Translations under genes and position numbers: made by a program | Part shown: positions 9,576-17,990 of the stretch, piece after piece | How the letters are laid out: each line of letters opens with the position of its first letter | Numbering within the stretch: position 1 is the stretch's first letter | The notes under the pieces: model-generated | What the model saw: the letters and a program-made list of their open reading frames with translations, nothing else | Database searches by the model: none | Told to the model about the DNA's origin: nothing | DNA from: Desulfurococcales archaeon | GTDB taxonomy: Archaea > Thermoproteota > Thermoprotei_A > Sulfolobales > Acidilobaceae | DNA length: 64,000 nt | Assembly: GCA_015521705.1 (NCBI GenBank) | Contig: WANR01000025.1 | Location: 28,763 to 92,762 of the forward strand | Direction: 5' to 3'

Positions 9576-9588
9576 TCACGTGCACCCC

Positions 9589-9987
9589 CTAAGCGTTGGC
9601 CACCCTGAACCCTTTTTCCTCCGCGGCCTTGGCAAGCTCCACCCTTTTCCTCAGCCCGACCGTGGAGGAAATATATATTATGTGCCTTTCGGGGTCGGCC
9701 CCCTCCAAGTCCCTCATGCTAGAGACGACTAGTGGTTGGAGCCCGCTGGGATGAAGGCCCCTAATATTCCTGCTGGTCCCATAGCCTGACTTAACTATGG
9801 GCGGGTAACCCTTCAACTGTAGCCTCATCTTATTATCGATGCCCTTCGGCTTCCTCCAGTAGTCTCTCCTTTCGAACTTCCAGAACCTCCAGGAGAGGTA
9901 CCTGACAAAGTAAGGCTTCTTCTTGGACGCTATGCTTCTCTGTAATCTCCTAACGTCTCTCAGCTTCTCGGGCCTCTCATACCTCAC
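9589..9987 (-). CDS. rpl32e: Large-subunit ribosomal protein eL32
   Basis: 132-residue eL32. The signature core is YWRKPKGIDNKMRLQLKGYPP followed by VKSGYGTSRNIRGLHPSG. The C-terminus (ISSTVGLRKRVELAKAAEEKG) is the usual archaeal end. The start overlaps the uL6 stop by four bases (ATGA-type arrangement), so the two are translationally coupled. The N-terminus is close to the minimal length of the family. Confidence 0.96.
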   Translation of the reverse strand: MRYERPEKLRDVRRLQRSIASKKKPYFVRYLSWRFWKFERRDYWRKPKGIDNKMRLQLKGYPPIVKSGYGTSRNIRGLHPSGLQPLVVSSMRDLEGADPERHIIYISSTVGLRKRVELAKAAEEKGFRVANA

Positions 9988-10532
9988 TCTGCAACACCTC
10001 CCTCATAGATATAGATCCCGTCCATGAACTTTCTCCTATCCTTGTCCTTCACCTTAGTAGCCAGCTCTATGTTGGCAGCCGTCTGCGACACCTTCTCTAT
10101 ATCAGGGCCCTCTACTATGACGTCCTGTCCCTGAACCCTAACACTGACTCCCTCAAGGATCCTGGCTACTCTGGGGGCTTTCTCGCCTAGAAAGTTTGAG
10201 ATGACAACCCTGTTACCCTCAACCCTCACGTTTATCGGGAAGTGGCTGTATATTATCTTCAGCTTGTAGCGGAACCCCTTAGTGACGCCCTTAATCATGT
10301 TCCTTATATGGGCAGCTATAGTCCCCACAAGAGCCCTTTTCCTGGCATTAGCGAAAAACGCCTCCACTATAACAGTACCCTCACCTACCCGCACCAGTAC
10401 CCCTTTAGCGTGAGAGAAGTCCCTCTCAAGGGTTCCCTTCGGGCCTGAAACCCTAACCCTAAGGCCGTCAACCTCTACAGAGACACCCTCAGGGAGCTCA
10501 ACCTCTTCCACAAGGTGCACATCCTTGGCCAT
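9984..10532 (-). CDS. rpl6: Large-subunit ribosomal protein uL6
   Basis: 182-residue uL6 with two repeated alpha-beta domains. The first has VDGLRVRVSGPKGTLERDFSHA; the second has the family signature EGNRVVISNFLGEKAPRVARI with DVIVEGPDIEKVSQTAANIE. It sits near the factor-binding site of the large subunit. A gap of about 70 bases separates it from uS8, the widest in this part of the cluster; no clear promoter is seen in it. Confidence 0.96.
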   Translation of the reverse strand: MAKDVHLVEEVELPEGVSVEVDGLRVRVSGPKGTLERDFSHAKGVLVRVGEGTVIVEAFFANARKRALVGTIAAHIRNMIKGVTKGFRYKLKIIYSHFPINVRVEGNRVVISNFLGEKAPRVARILEGVSVRVQGQDVIVEGPDIEKVSQTAANIELATKVKDKDRRKFMDGIYIYEGGVAE

Positions 10533-10602
10533 ACCTTCGCGCCCCCACGCCCTAGTCGATAAGCCAGGGTAAAAGGCTTAACCCCACCCGGGTAAGGCCG
10601 CA

Positions 10603-11004
10603 CTAGTAGACATAGGCTATTACGATGCCTCCCGTCTTCTTTTCCAGCGCCTCTCTATGGCTCATGACACCCTTGCTCGTGGAGAGGATCAAGATCCCCA
10701 TGTCGCGGCTAGCCAGGTATCTCCTAAGACTCTCTGGAGGCGACCCTAGCTGCCTATACTTTATGGGGAGCCTGGGCTTGACCACCCCTATATCGTTTAT
10801 CCTGCCAAGCAGTTGGACCCTAAACTTGCCCCACCGGCCGTCATCGATATACTCGAACTCTCCTATGTAACCCTCCTTCTGTACAACCCTCAGCACAGAT
10901 GCTATGAGCTTGGAGGCAGGCATTATGACGACTGTCCTCTTACCCCTAGCCTCAGCATTCTTTATGGAGGCCAGAGCGTTAGCCAGCGTGTCCATCATCA
11001 CCAT
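10603..11004 (-). CDS. rps8: Small-subunit ribosomal protein uS8
   Basis: 133-residue uS8 (VMMDTLANALASIKNAEARG... STSKGVMSHREALEKKTGG), an early-assembling 16S rRNA-binding protein. A longer frame begins at 11043, but that start lies inside uS14. The ATG at 11004 is preceded by AAAGGTGAT at good spacing and gives the normal family length, so it is preferred. It follows the uS14 stop by 16 bases. Confidence 0.95.
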   Translation of the reverse strand: MVMMDTLANALASIKNAEARGKRTVVIMPASKLIASVLRVVQKEGYIGEFEYIDDGRWGKFRVQLLGRINDIGVVKPRLPIKYRQLGSPPESLRRYLASRDMGILILSTSKGVMSHREALEKKTGGIVIAYVY

Positions 11005-11020
11005 TGGGCCATCACCTTTC

Positions 11021-11185
11021 CTACATATACTTCCTAAACCCAAGCGTCGGCGCTATCTCGCGGAAGCACTGCCTGCACAGGTAGAGCCCGTACTTCTGGA
11101 TAACAGCATCACGAGTACCACACCTCTGACACCTCTGGGCACCGCGCCCCATTCTCTTAGGTTTCGGAGGCCTGATCTTCCCCAA
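11021..11185 (-). CDS. rps14: Small-subunit ribosomal protein uS14, zinc-binding short form
   Basis: Short gene of 54 residues read from the sequence between uL5 and uS8. It translates as [18 protein letters not shown], then [20 protein letters not shown], then [15 protein letters not shown]. The four zinc cysteines are present as C-x2-C and C-x2-C, as in archaeal uS14. The start is a TTG at 11185 behind GGGGTGAGG, which itself overlaps the uL5 stop. An internal ATG at 11152 would remove the conserved IRPPKPKR tail and is less likely. Without this gene the cluster would lack an essential 30S protein. Confidence 0.93.
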   Translation of the reverse strand: MGKIRPPKPKRMGRGAQRCQRCGTRDAVIQKYGLYLCRQCFREIAPTLGFRKYM

Positions 11186-11197
11186 CCAGCCTCACCC

Positions 11198-11773
11198 CTA
11201 TACCCACTTAACGCCGAACATCTCTGATAATAGTACCATGGTCTCCTCCTTAGTCACTCTGTGCCTCCTAGGTATATGACCTTTTCTCGCCCTTCTCCTT
11301 CTAGCTATCCTATACCCAGGCCTCTCTATTGTTATGCAGACGTCCATACCGAATATGCCGACCTGCGGGTCATACCTCGTGCCTGGTATCAGGATATGCT
11401 CTTCAATACCAAACGACACGTTGCCATGCACGTCTATACTGCTAGACTTCAGCCTGAACCCTACAGCGTCGAGGGCTTTCTTCAAGAATTCCAACGCCTT
11501 TTCCCGCCTCAAAGTCACCATAACACCTATGTTTTCGCCTTTCCTCACGCCAAAAGCCCTGATCGTCCTCTTGGCTTTTCTAAACGAGGGCTTCTGCCCT
11601 GTCAGCTCTTCCAGCACCTTGGCAGCCTTGGAGAGCCTCTCACCGCTCTGGCCAACACCTATATTCACAGTTACCTTAGCTATCCTGGGCCTTCTCATGG
11701 GATTCCTACTCCACTCTTCTAGTATCCTAGACCTAACCTCTTCTATGACGGCTCCTTGAGCGGTCACTTCCAC
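11198..11773 (-). CDS. rpl5: Large-subunit ribosomal protein uL5
   Basis: 191-residue archaeal uL5, which contacts 5S rRNA and the P-site tRNA elbow. Recognised from [54 protein letters not shown] and [23 protein letters not shown] basic C-terminal tail ([19 protein letters not shown]) follows. The start overlaps the eS4 stop by ten bases. Confidence 0.96.
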   Translation of the reverse strand: MEVTAQGAVIEEVRSRILEEWSRNPMRRPRIAKVTVNIGVGQSGERLSKAAKVLEELTGQKPSFRKAKRTIRAFGVRKGENIGVMVTLRREKALEFLKKALDAVGFRLKSSSIDVHGNVSFGIEEHILIPGTRYDPQVGIFGMDVCITIERPGYRIARRRRARKGHIPRRHRVTKEETMVLLSEMFGVKWV

Positions 11774-12516
11774 GCACCCTCAGGAAGAGATATGGAGGGC
11801 TTCTCCCTGCCTATAACGAACACGTAGTCCATACTGGTCTGAAACATGTTACCAGTAGGATCCTCTAGCGTCACAATGCTACGCTTCCTGCCCCATCCCC
11901 TCTGGATCCCTATAATTCTCCCGACCCTGCCAACGTTCCTACCACCTATAACTATGGCTATGCTGCCTTCCTCGAACTGATAATACTCCTTTATAGACTG
12001 GTCGGGGAGGGTTATCAGGAGGGTCCCCATGGTCTTATAGACGTCCTCGACGGGTTTCCTGGGATCCTTGACTCTAACCAATATGTTCCTTCCATCGTGG
12101 AGGTTTAGCTGCACATGGCCCCCTTTAACAGTTGTCTTGTCCTCTATGCGTACAGGCTTTATTAGAGCCTCCTCTCTCGGGATCCTATGGAGGGTGAAGA
12201 AGCTCGTAGGGTACGGGAGGAACCTGTAAGCCTCGCCCGTGTCAACAATCTCTATAACGTCCATGAAACCGACTGGGTACTTATAGTCCTTCCTAACCCT
12301 TCCATCAACCTTAAAGTGCCCCTCCGATATTAGCTTCCTCGCCTCACGGGCGGTAGTGGCGTACTCTAGCACGTTTCTAACAAGCAGCAGTAGAGGCAGG
12401 CTCCTCTCGGCGGGATGGGGGCCAGGCCTAGGCTTGACTGTCCACTTATACTCCTTCCTAAGTATAGGCCAGAAGCGCGGTGCTGCTAAGGCTTTAAGCC
12501 TTCTCTGCCCTCCCAT
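11764..12516 (-). CDS. rps4e: Small-subunit ribosomal protein eS4
   Basis: 250-residue eS4 with an N-terminal [20 protein letters not shown], an S4 RNA-binding domain ([36 protein letters not shown]) and a KOW-like end ([19 protein letters not shown]). The frame opens at a GTG at 12531, inside uL24. The ATG at 12516 gives [13 protein letters not shown], which agrees with the family start and lies next to GGCGAGG, so it is chosen here. Overlaps the 3' end of uL24 by about 23 bases. Confidence 0.95.
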   Translation of the reverse strand: MGGQRRLKALAAPRFWPILRKEYKWTVKPRPGPHPAERSLPLLLLVRNVLEYATTAREARKLISEGHFKVDGRVRKDYKYPVGFMDVIEIVDTGEAYRFLPYPTSFFTLHRIPREEALIKPVRIEDKTTVKGGHVQLNLHDGRNILVRVKDPRKPVEDVYKTMGTLLITLPDQSIKEYYQFEEGSIAIVIGGRNVGRVGRIIGIQRGWGRKRSIVTLEDPTGNMFQTSMDYVFVIGREKPSISLPEGAWK

Positions 12517-12985
12517 CCTCGCCACTTTCACTCACCTCTTTTTCCCCAGCTTCTTTCCTAGCTTCCTCGCTCCCTTCCTCGGCTTTCTCCGCCACTTCCT
12601 CTACCTCCACGGGTCTCTTAGCTCTTCTCTCGACCAGCTTTCTCCGCCACTCGTCCTTGAGGTCTAACTCCACTATTAATAGGTTTGAGGGGTGTATAGG
12701 CCTGAAAACCGGGGTTCCATCGGCCTTCTTAATAGTCACACCATCAATGTAGACCCTCACCCTCTTCAAGTCCACGCGGACGACCCTGCCCTCGTGCCCT
12801 TTGAAGTCGCCCCGCAACACTCTGACCTTGTCCCCCTTCCTTACAGGCAAGGTCTTGACGCCGTACTTTTCCCTGAGCTCCCTGCTCAGGGGGGCGCTTA
12901 CCAGTTTTTGCCTCACATGAAGCGGGGCATTATAGTAGGCTTTTCTCTGCTTCCTGGGCTGCCTGCTGAGGGCTAGCCTGGCCAT
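12494..12985 (-). CDS. rpl24: Large-subunit ribosomal protein uL24 with acidic tail
   Basis: 163-residue uL24, an assembly initiator of the large subunit. The N-terminus ([20 protein letters not shown]) and KOW motif ([26 protein letters not shown]) are clear. The last 40 or so residues form a Glu/Ala/Lys-rich low-complexity tail (from about residue 122), longer and more acidic than in most homologues. The ATG at 12985, behind GGGGTGTGGG, is preferred over a GTG at 12994. It follows uL14 by 11 bases. Confidence 0.94.
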   Translation of the reverse strand: MARLALSRQPRKQRKAYYNAPLHVRQKLVSAPLSRELREKYGVKTLPVRKGDKVRVLRGDFKGHEGRVVRVDLKRVRVYIDGVTIKKADGTPVFRPIHPSNLLIVELDLKDEWRRKLVERRAKRPVEVEEVAEKAEEGSEEARKEAGEKEVSESGEDGRAEKA

Positions 12986-12996
12986 TACCCACACCC

Positions 12997-13419
12997 CTAG
13001 ACTATCATCACGGCTAGCTTAGCCACCCTGGGCCACCTATCAGCAGCCTCCTTGGCTATGGGGCCCCTGATCTCGCTCCCCCTCGGCGTCCCGTCAGGGT
13101 TAACTATCACAACAGCGTTGTCCTCGAACGAGACCCAAGTGCCGTCAGGTCTCTTGTACGGCCTGCGCTGCCTTACAACAACAGCGTAAGTCACCTGCCT
13201 CCTCATCTGGGGTGTTCCCTTCTTAACGCTTACTACGACAAGATCTCCGACGCCGGCTCTTGGCAGTCTTCTAAGCCTAGTCTTGTGGTGGGGCACGCTT
13301 ATTATCATGACCTCCTTAGCCCCACTATTATCGGCTACGCCAACATAGCTTCCAACCTGGAGGCCCTCGTTAACCCTGATACGAGACGCTGTAACCCCGT
13401 ACTTCTTCTTCCTAGGCAA
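12997..13419 (-). CDS. rpl14: Large-subunit ribosomal protein uL14
   Basis: 140-residue uL14 with the family signature [37 protein letters not shown] and [25 protein letters not shown]. It forms an intersubunit bridge and part of the factor-binding region. The start is TTG, placed after GGAGGTGAAGCGCTG, a strong ribosome-binding site that compensates for the weak start codon. Confidence 0.96.
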   Translation of the reverse strand: MPRKKKYGVTASRIRVNEGLQVGSYVGVADNSGAKEVMIISVPHHKTRLRRLPRAGVGDLVVVSVKKGTPQMRRQVTYAVVVRQRRPYKRPDGTWVSFEDNAVVIVNPDGTPRGSEIRGPIAKEAADRWPRVAKLAVMIV

Positions 13420-13426
13420 CAGCGCT

Positions 13427-13771
13427 TCACCTCCTTGCTATGCCCAGAACCACGAATTTAACCGTCTTTGAAACAGGCCTGCACTCACCAATAACAACCT
13501 TATCGCCTGGCCTCACCTCTATACAGTCTGGCTTGTGGGCGTGGATCTTCTTGCTGCGCTTCTCGTACCTATTATACTTCTTGTCGAAGAACAAGTACTC
13601 GTGCCTCACAGAGACCATTCTCTTCGCCCTAGCCTTCTCAACAACGCCCCTGAGTAGGACACCCCTCACGCGGAGAGTCCCATGCCAGGGGCAGTTAGGG
13701 TCGCTACAGACCTCTTTAGGCGGGTCCACGTCGGGTATCTTGAGGTTCTTCACCACCCTAAACGCAGGCAT
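13427..13771 (-). CDS. rps17: Small-subunit ribosomal protein uS17
   Basis: 114-residue archaeal uS17 ([24 protein letters not shown]; the OB-fold core continues [25 protein letters not shown] and [23 protein letters not shown]). The archaeal N-terminal C-x4-C insertion is present. A GTG at 13780 overlaps the p29 stop, but the ATG at 13771 has GGGGTGA at correct spacing. Either start gives coupling with the upstream gene. Confidence 0.95.
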   Translation of the reverse strand: MPAFRVVKNLKIPDVDPPKEVCSDPNCPWHGTLRVRGVLLRGVVEKARAKRMVSVRHEYLFFDKKYNRYEKRSKKIHAHKPDCIEVRPGDKVVIGECRPVSKTVKFVVLGIARR

Positions 13772-13776
13772 GCCCG

Positions 13777-14058
13777 TCACCCCTTCACTATCCTTTTAGC
13801 CCTCTCAGCAGGGCTACCCATTATGGAGTCCCCATCCACAACTACCAGTCCTCCACCAGGTATCTTAAAGGCGAACAATGCACGACTTTTAAGTATTAGT
13901 AGTCTCTTGCCGTCACCTACATCCACCTCAAGAGCCCTAGGTGTCTCCCAGGAGACGACGCCCCTGACCCCCTCAACCCCGGGGTCGGGGTGCGAGAGGA
14001 TCTCAACCTCGAGGCCTATAAGCTCGTGGTACCTGATATTACCAGGAGTGATCCTCAT
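13777..14058 (-). CDS. rnp1: RNase P protein subunit p29 (Rnp1/Pop4)
   Basis: Protein subunit of archaeal RNase P, which removes tRNA 5' leaders together with the catalytic RNA. The Sm-like core reads ITPGNIRYHELIGLEVEIL, then GVRGVVSWETPRALEV and RALFAFKIPGGGLVVVDGDSIMGSPAERAKRI. The frame continues upstream to 14109, inside uL29, but the ATG at 14058 begins the usual MRITPxN start and has GAGGTTG seven bases before it. Its place between uL29 and uS17 is the common archaeal arrangement, although the eIF1 (sui1) gene often found here is absent. Confidence 0.93.
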   Translation of the reverse strand: MRITPGNIRYHELIGLEVEILSHPDPGVEGVRGVVSWETPRALEVDVGDGKRLLILKSRALFAFKIPGGGLVVVDGDSIMGSPAERAKRIVKG

Positions 14059-14077
14059 CGCTTCAACCTCGAAGACG

Positions 14078-14296
14078 CTAGCCCTTCTTAGGCTGTCTAG
14101 CCTCCTCATTCTCTATAGTCAGGATCCTGGCAATGTTCCTGCGCAGCTCTCTAAGCCTGCCCGGATCTTCTAGGGCACCCACCGAGGCCTTGTGTCTTAG
14201 CGTTATCATTTCCACCCTGAATTCCTTCAAAAGCTTCTGCCTCTCCTCTTTACTCATCTTCCTCAGATCCTCTGGTCTCACCTTATGCTTGCCCAA
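14078..14296 (-). CDS. rpl29: Large-subunit ribosomal protein uL29
   Basis: 72-residue uL29: two antiparallel helices with the family motif LLKEFRVEMITLRHKASVGALEDPGRLRELRRNIARILTIENE. It sits at the peptide exit tunnel and helps bind the signal recognition particle. It begins two bases after the uS3 stop and ends 19 bases before the preferred p29 start. Confidence 0.95.
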   Translation of the reverse strand: MGKHKVRPEDLRKMSKEERQKLLKEFRVEMITLRHKASVGALEDPGRLRELRRNIARILTIENEEARQPKKG

Positions 14297-14298
14297 GG

Positions 14299-14943
14299 CT
14301 AGCCCTCCTCCGTCTTCTCCTCATGCCCCAGGATCTCGGAGACCTCGTGTGGCTCCTTTATTCTTACATAGTCCGGGGGCTTGCCGGGCTTCACTATTAT
14401 GACCTCTATACCTATGACGCCTTTGGGCAGCTTAGCCACTGCGACGGCTCTATCCACGAGCTCGTCGACCGCCTCCCCTGCCTTATACACCTTGCCCTCG
14501 CTGAACTTCTCAAAGCGCGCCCTCTCGCTTGTTAGCTTACCGCTTATAACTATCTCGGCGCCGACGGCGCCATTAGCCATTATTCTCCTAAGCGCCGTAA
14601 AAGCGACTCTCCTAAAGTGGAAGCCCCTCTCGATGGCCCTTGCTATCCTAAAAGCCTGGATTCTAGCATTTAGCTCTGTGTCCTCGGGCTGGCTTACAGT
14701 GACTTGGGGGTTCTCGAAGCCGAAGACCTTGGAAAATATCTCCTGTAGCTTCCTTATAGTGCTCCCTCTCCTGCCGATCAGCAGGGCAGGCCTCTCAGCA
14801 AATATGTGGATCCTGGACCCGAGCCCCGTCTGGACTACGTGGACACCACTATACCCGGCCTCGTAGAAGTTCTGGGCCAGGTACTCGTCTATCTTAGCCT
14901 TGAGCATTGCTTGGGTGAGAAAATACTTCTTTATTCTAGACAC
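14299..14943 (-). CDS. rps3: Small-subunit ribosomal protein uS3
   Basis: 214-residue uS3 (SRIKKYFLTQAMLKAKIDEYLAQ..., KH domain FAERPALLIGRRGSTIRKLQEIFSK, and C-terminal domain VAFTALRRIMANGAVGAEIVISGKLTSERARFEKFSEGKVYKAGE). The frame is open to 14964, but the GTG at 14943 gives the family N-terminus VSRIKKYF and lies seven bases after GGAGGAGGTG, the strongest ribosome-binding site seen in the cluster. An Sfm1-like methyltransferase, whose yeast relative modifies uS3, is encoded at 31918 in this window. Confidence 0.95.
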   Translation of the reverse strand: MSRIKKYFLTQAMLKAKIDEYLAQNFYEAGYSGVHVVQTGLGSRIHIFAERPALLIGRRGSTIRKLQEIFSKVFGFENPQVTVSQPEDTELNARIQAFRIARAIERGFHFRRVAFTALRRIMANGAVGAEIVISGKLTSERARFEKFSEGKVYKAGEAVDELVDRAVAVAKLPKGVIGIEVIIVKPGKPPDYVRIKEPHEVSEILGHEEKTEEG

Positions 14944-14947
14944 GCCC

Positions 14948-15418
14948 CTACACCTCCTCCACAACTATCTCCACGTGGCTATGCACCTTGTTCTTGGGGG
15001 ATGCCCTGCCGAATGCCCTAGGCATCCATCTCTTCAGGGTTATACCCTTGTGGGCAGCCACATGGACTATCCTAAGCCTGTCAATATCCAGGCCTTTAAC
15101 TTCTGCATTATTCTCGACGTTGTCCAGGAGCCTGATCATATACTTAGCCGCCTTGACCGGGTACCTGCCTATCGGCCAGCCCCACTTATCCGCCAGACCC
15201 CTCCTATGGGCCTGCTTGCCATGGTAACGCCTAAAGGGGATGGGCTCTTCTTTCTTGACTACCCTCTCCAAAAGGCTCTTAGCCTCCTTAAGTTTCATGC
15301 CCCTTATAGCGGCTGCAACCTCTCTCATAACCTTTGGATGAACCGGGACGTCCCAAAGCATGGCCTTAGCCACGCTGCCCTCATCGACGGGCTTGTAGCT
15401 GTAAGTCCAGTTGGGCAA
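14948..15418 (-). CDS. rpl22: Large-subunit ribosomal protein uL22
   Basis: 156-residue archaeal uL22 whose loop lines the exit tunnel. Recognised from AKAMLWDVPVHPKVMREVAAAIRGMKLKEAKSLLERV, the archaeal insert RRYHGKQAHRRGLADKWGWPIGRYPVKAAKYMIRLL and RWMPRAFGRASPKNKVHSHVEIVV. It follows uS19 by 29 bases and is separated from uS3 by 4 bases. Confidence 0.96.
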   Translation of the reverse strand: MPNWTYSYKPVDEGSVAKAMLWDVPVHPKVMREVAAAIRGMKLKEAKSLLERVVKKEEPIPFRRYHGKQAHRRGLADKWGWPIGRYPVKAAKYMIRLLDNVENNAEVKGLDIDRLRIVHVAAHKGITLKRWMPRAFGRASPKNKVHSHVEIVVEEV

Positions 15419-15447
15419 GCCTGGAACACCTCTAACAATAATGTTGG

Positions 15448-15885
15448 CTACTTTGACGCCACGTGGAGACTACTCCTTGTAGCCTTCAGGCCTGGCTCTC
15501 CATGCTGCACTATCCTGGTCGTGTGGCTGAACTCTCCAAGGTAGTGGCCGATCATGTCTGGGACTATCCTCACCGGTACGAACTCCTTCCCGTTATAGAC
15601 GGCAATGGTTAACCCGATCATTTCGGGCAGGATAATCATGTCTCTCACATGGGTTTTAATAACGGCCCTCTTGGTTTTACCTTCAGCCAGCATCTTCCTA
15701 ACCTTCCTTATCTTCAAGAGAAGCTTCTTCTGGGCAGGAGTGAAACCTCTCAACAAGCTCCTCCTCTGCCTGGCCGGGAAGAGCTTTACTAGCTCGTCAA
15801 GCGGCATCTTCATTAGTTCCTCTAAACTCTTGCCCCTGTACCTGAACTTCCTCCATTCAGGCGGGTATTCGTCAAGCGCCACCAT
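15448..15885 (-). CDS. rps19: Small-subunit ribosomal protein uS19, first gene of the cluster
   Basis: 145-residue archaeal uS19: an N-terminal extension with [34 protein letters not shown], then the core [35 protein letters not shown] and [31 protein letters not shown]. The ATG follows GTGGTGAAGCC. It heads this cluster: no uL2, uL23, uL4 or uL3 precedes it, and a VWA protein gene lies 98 bases upstream on the same strand. A TATA candidate is present in that gap. Confidence 0.96.
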   Translation of the reverse strand: MVALDEYPPEWRKFRYRGKSLEELMKMPLDELVKLFPARQRRSLLRGFTPAQKKLLLKIRKVRKMLAEGKTKRAVIKTHVRDMIILPEMIGLTIAVYNGKEFVPVRIVPDMIGHYLGEFSHTTRIVQHGEPGLKATRSSLHVASK

Positions 15886-15936
15886 GGCTTCACCACGCTA
15901 CCACTAGAACCCTAAAAGATTCCAGGGTTAAATACG

Positions 15937-15955
15937 GTTATAAGCTTAAAGAATC
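15937..15955 (-). promoter_or_regulatory. Candidate TATA-box promoter of the ribosomal cluster
   Basis: On the minus strand the stretch reads GATTCTTTAAGCTTATAACC. It lies about 60 bases before the uS19 ATG, which would place transcription start near 15915-15920. A six-base inverted repeat, AACCCT and AGGGTT with a 10-base spacer (15908-15929), covers that start region. Placement is inferred from spacing alone. Confidence 0.4.
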
Positions 15956-15983
15956 ATCTAGACAGGGTGTACCGTGCTAGGTG

Positions 15984-17990
15984 CTATCTCCTCATGTAGT
16001 CACGCGCTATCTTAACAGCAGCCTCTCTAGGCGTTTTAGCTATAGTCACTCTCACCCCTATACTCTCCAGGCCTCTCCTCACTTCCTCGTCATGTCTGAG
16101 GGGTACAATGGCGTGGACTTTCTTGCCCCGTTTTAGGAGGGAATTGGCCGCATCTATAGGGTTGCCCGCGTCAATGGTTTGGGCCAGGTCGCTAACAATG
16201 ACTATCTTCTGGGCCCTAGACTCGCCAGCCTCTAGCAGGCCCTCGTAGATATTAGTGTAGCCCTTAAACTCTATGCCCAGCAAGATCCTCGAAAGCTCTC
16301 TCCTAGTGAATGGCCCATCGAAGCTTACTGGTTTAGAGGAGAACAAGGTCAGCTTGTCGAGGCTCCTGGTGAAGAGGGCTGACACGCCTATAGCCCATAT
16401 AGCGTAGGGCGACATAGAGGCGCTGGTGTCTAGTGCTAGGGAGACCTTAGGGCCCTTCAGTTTCCTTCTATAAACTATGCTCCCTAGCCTAAGCCTGGAA
16501 GCATTCATGACACTTAGCTTGACATCAACACTGCCGGGAGGCACACTCTTCTTAGAGTGCTTTGGCAGCACTCTCTGCTTCTCCCTAGAAGAGACCCTAG
16601 ATACCAGGTTCTCCAGGAGCCACTCAATCCTCTGTCTAGCAGGGCCACGTGCCATGGAGTAGGCCCCCTTGACCAGCTTAAGGGAGATGCTGGGGTCAAG
16701 CGTGTAGAGAAGCGATCCCACATCACCTATTCTGCCCACGTCACCTCCCTCAGCCACAGATATGAAATGCTTGGCAACCCTAAGCATCCTTTCCACGGAG
16801 ACAGGGGTGAGCAACCCTATAGAGCAGGGCCCCACACCCCTGAGTTTCTCTTCAGCCCGTTGGGCGTAATGGGAGGCCAGGTCCAGCCTCCCCTCATTAC
16901 CAGTTTCAAAGTACCTAATTGTCTCTACAAGAGACTTGGCGGCGTCGCTTGCAGCTTCTACGAGCTTGGACTCGTCACCCTCGAGCCTGGTCTTCTTCAC
17001 TTTCCATAGAAGAACCGGGTCTATCCCTGACAGGAGTCTCCGGGCATCCTCAGGACTAGCCTCTCTAAGATACTTGGATAAGAGTTCCGAGGAGGACTCC
17101 ATGTCGAGGTCCCGTAGCAGGGAGGCTACCCTGCCGGGTTCCAGGGATCTCACGTCCACTACTCTGTGATCCATGTGGGCTAGAAAGGCCTCCGCCTCGG
17201 GCGTTAAAAGCCCGGCCCTGCGTAGCACGTTTCTTGCCCTCACGGGGTCGGCTCTGTACCCTTGTGAGAGCCTTCTGAGAAGCTCCATGCTTGACTCTTT
17301 AAGGAGCCTATAGTTCCCTTTAGCTATGGCAGCCTCGGCTAGATTTATTATGGAACCCGTATCCATGCCCTCTAGGGCCTCAGGCTTTAGAGAAGACCCG
17401 GTTTCTGCAAGGGTCAGAGAAGAGTCTCTGTCCCACTTTTCCCTTCTCTCCAGGGCTTCCCCCAGGTCCTTTATGCCTAGGGAAGCTATTCTGGCGAGCC
17501 TCTTTTTAATGGAAGACTGGTCTATAACGGCCTCCCCATAACCCTTCCTCACGATAAAGCCGGCCTTCTTTAGTTCCAGGTAGGCCTTGAGCTTCTCTCT
17601 CCTCTCACGAGAACTCTTGGCTCCCCGAATAATGCTCTTCCGGGAGACGCTCTGGCCGGGCTTTATACCCAGAGTTTCAAGCCTCTCCTCTAGTTGCTCC
17701 TCCAGTCGCTCCACTAGCTCCTTTAACCCTCTCCTAGTCATAATGGATCTGAGCCCCTGGAGAATAGCTCTTTCATCGCGTATGGAGGGCATGGAGGCTG
17801 CGATGATCATTGCAAAGTCTCTCTCGCTGATCCTCTCAACACCCATTATGGACGCATAGCTCTTGACCATGTTTATTGCCTGGACGACTTCACCAGTGCT
17901 TACCCGGTAGCCCCTATTCCTTAGGGTACTCGCTAGCTCTAGGAGTATACTCGCTAGAGACTCCTGATCCCTAATATCTATCTGCCTCAA
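15984..17990 (-). CDS. VWA-domain protein paired with a MoxR ATPase
   Basis: A 668-residue protein whose last 200 residues form a von Willebrand factor A domain with an intact MIDAS-type motif, SLALDTSASMSPYAIW, and FKGYTNIYEGLLEAGESRAQKIVIVSDLAQTI. The first 450 residues are helical and charged, with no recognised domain. VWA proteins next to MoxR AAA ATPases act as chaperone-like adaptors for metal insertion or complex assembly, and that partnership is inferred here from adjacency. The frame begins with TTG at 17990, overlapping the MoxR stop by 20 bases; a later start cannot be excluded. Confidence 0.8.
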   Translation of the reverse strand: MRQIDIRDQESLASILLELASTLRNRGYRVSTGEVVQAINMVKSYASIMGVERISERDFAMIIAASMPSIRDERAILQGLRSIMTRRGLKELVERLEEQLEERLETLGIKPGQSVSRKSIIRGAKSSRERREKLKAYLELKKAGFIVRKGYGEAVIDQSSIKKRLARIASLGIKDLGEALERREKWDRDSSLTLAETGSSLKPEALEGMDTGSIINLAEAAIAKGNYRLLKESSMELLRRLSQGYRADPVRARNVLRRAGLLTPEAEAFLAHMDHRVVDVRSLEPGRVASLLRDLDMESSSELLSKYLREASPEDARRLLSGIDPVLLWKVKKTRLEGDESKLVEAASDAAKSLVETIRYFETGNEGRLDLASHYAQRAEEKLRGVGPCSIGLLTPVSVERMLRVAKHFISVAEGGDVGRIGDVGSLLYTLDPSISLKLVKGAYSMARGPARQRIEWLLENLVSRVSSREKQRVLPKHSKKSVPPGSVDVKLSVMNASRLRLGSIVYRRKLKGPKVSLALDTSASMSPYAIWAIGVSALFTRSLDKLTLFSSKPVSFDGPFTRRELSRILLGIEFKGYTNIYEGLLEAGESRAQKIVIVSDLAQTIDAGNPIDAANSLLKRGKKVHAIVPLRHDEEVRRGLESIGVRVTIAKTPREAAVKIARDYMRR

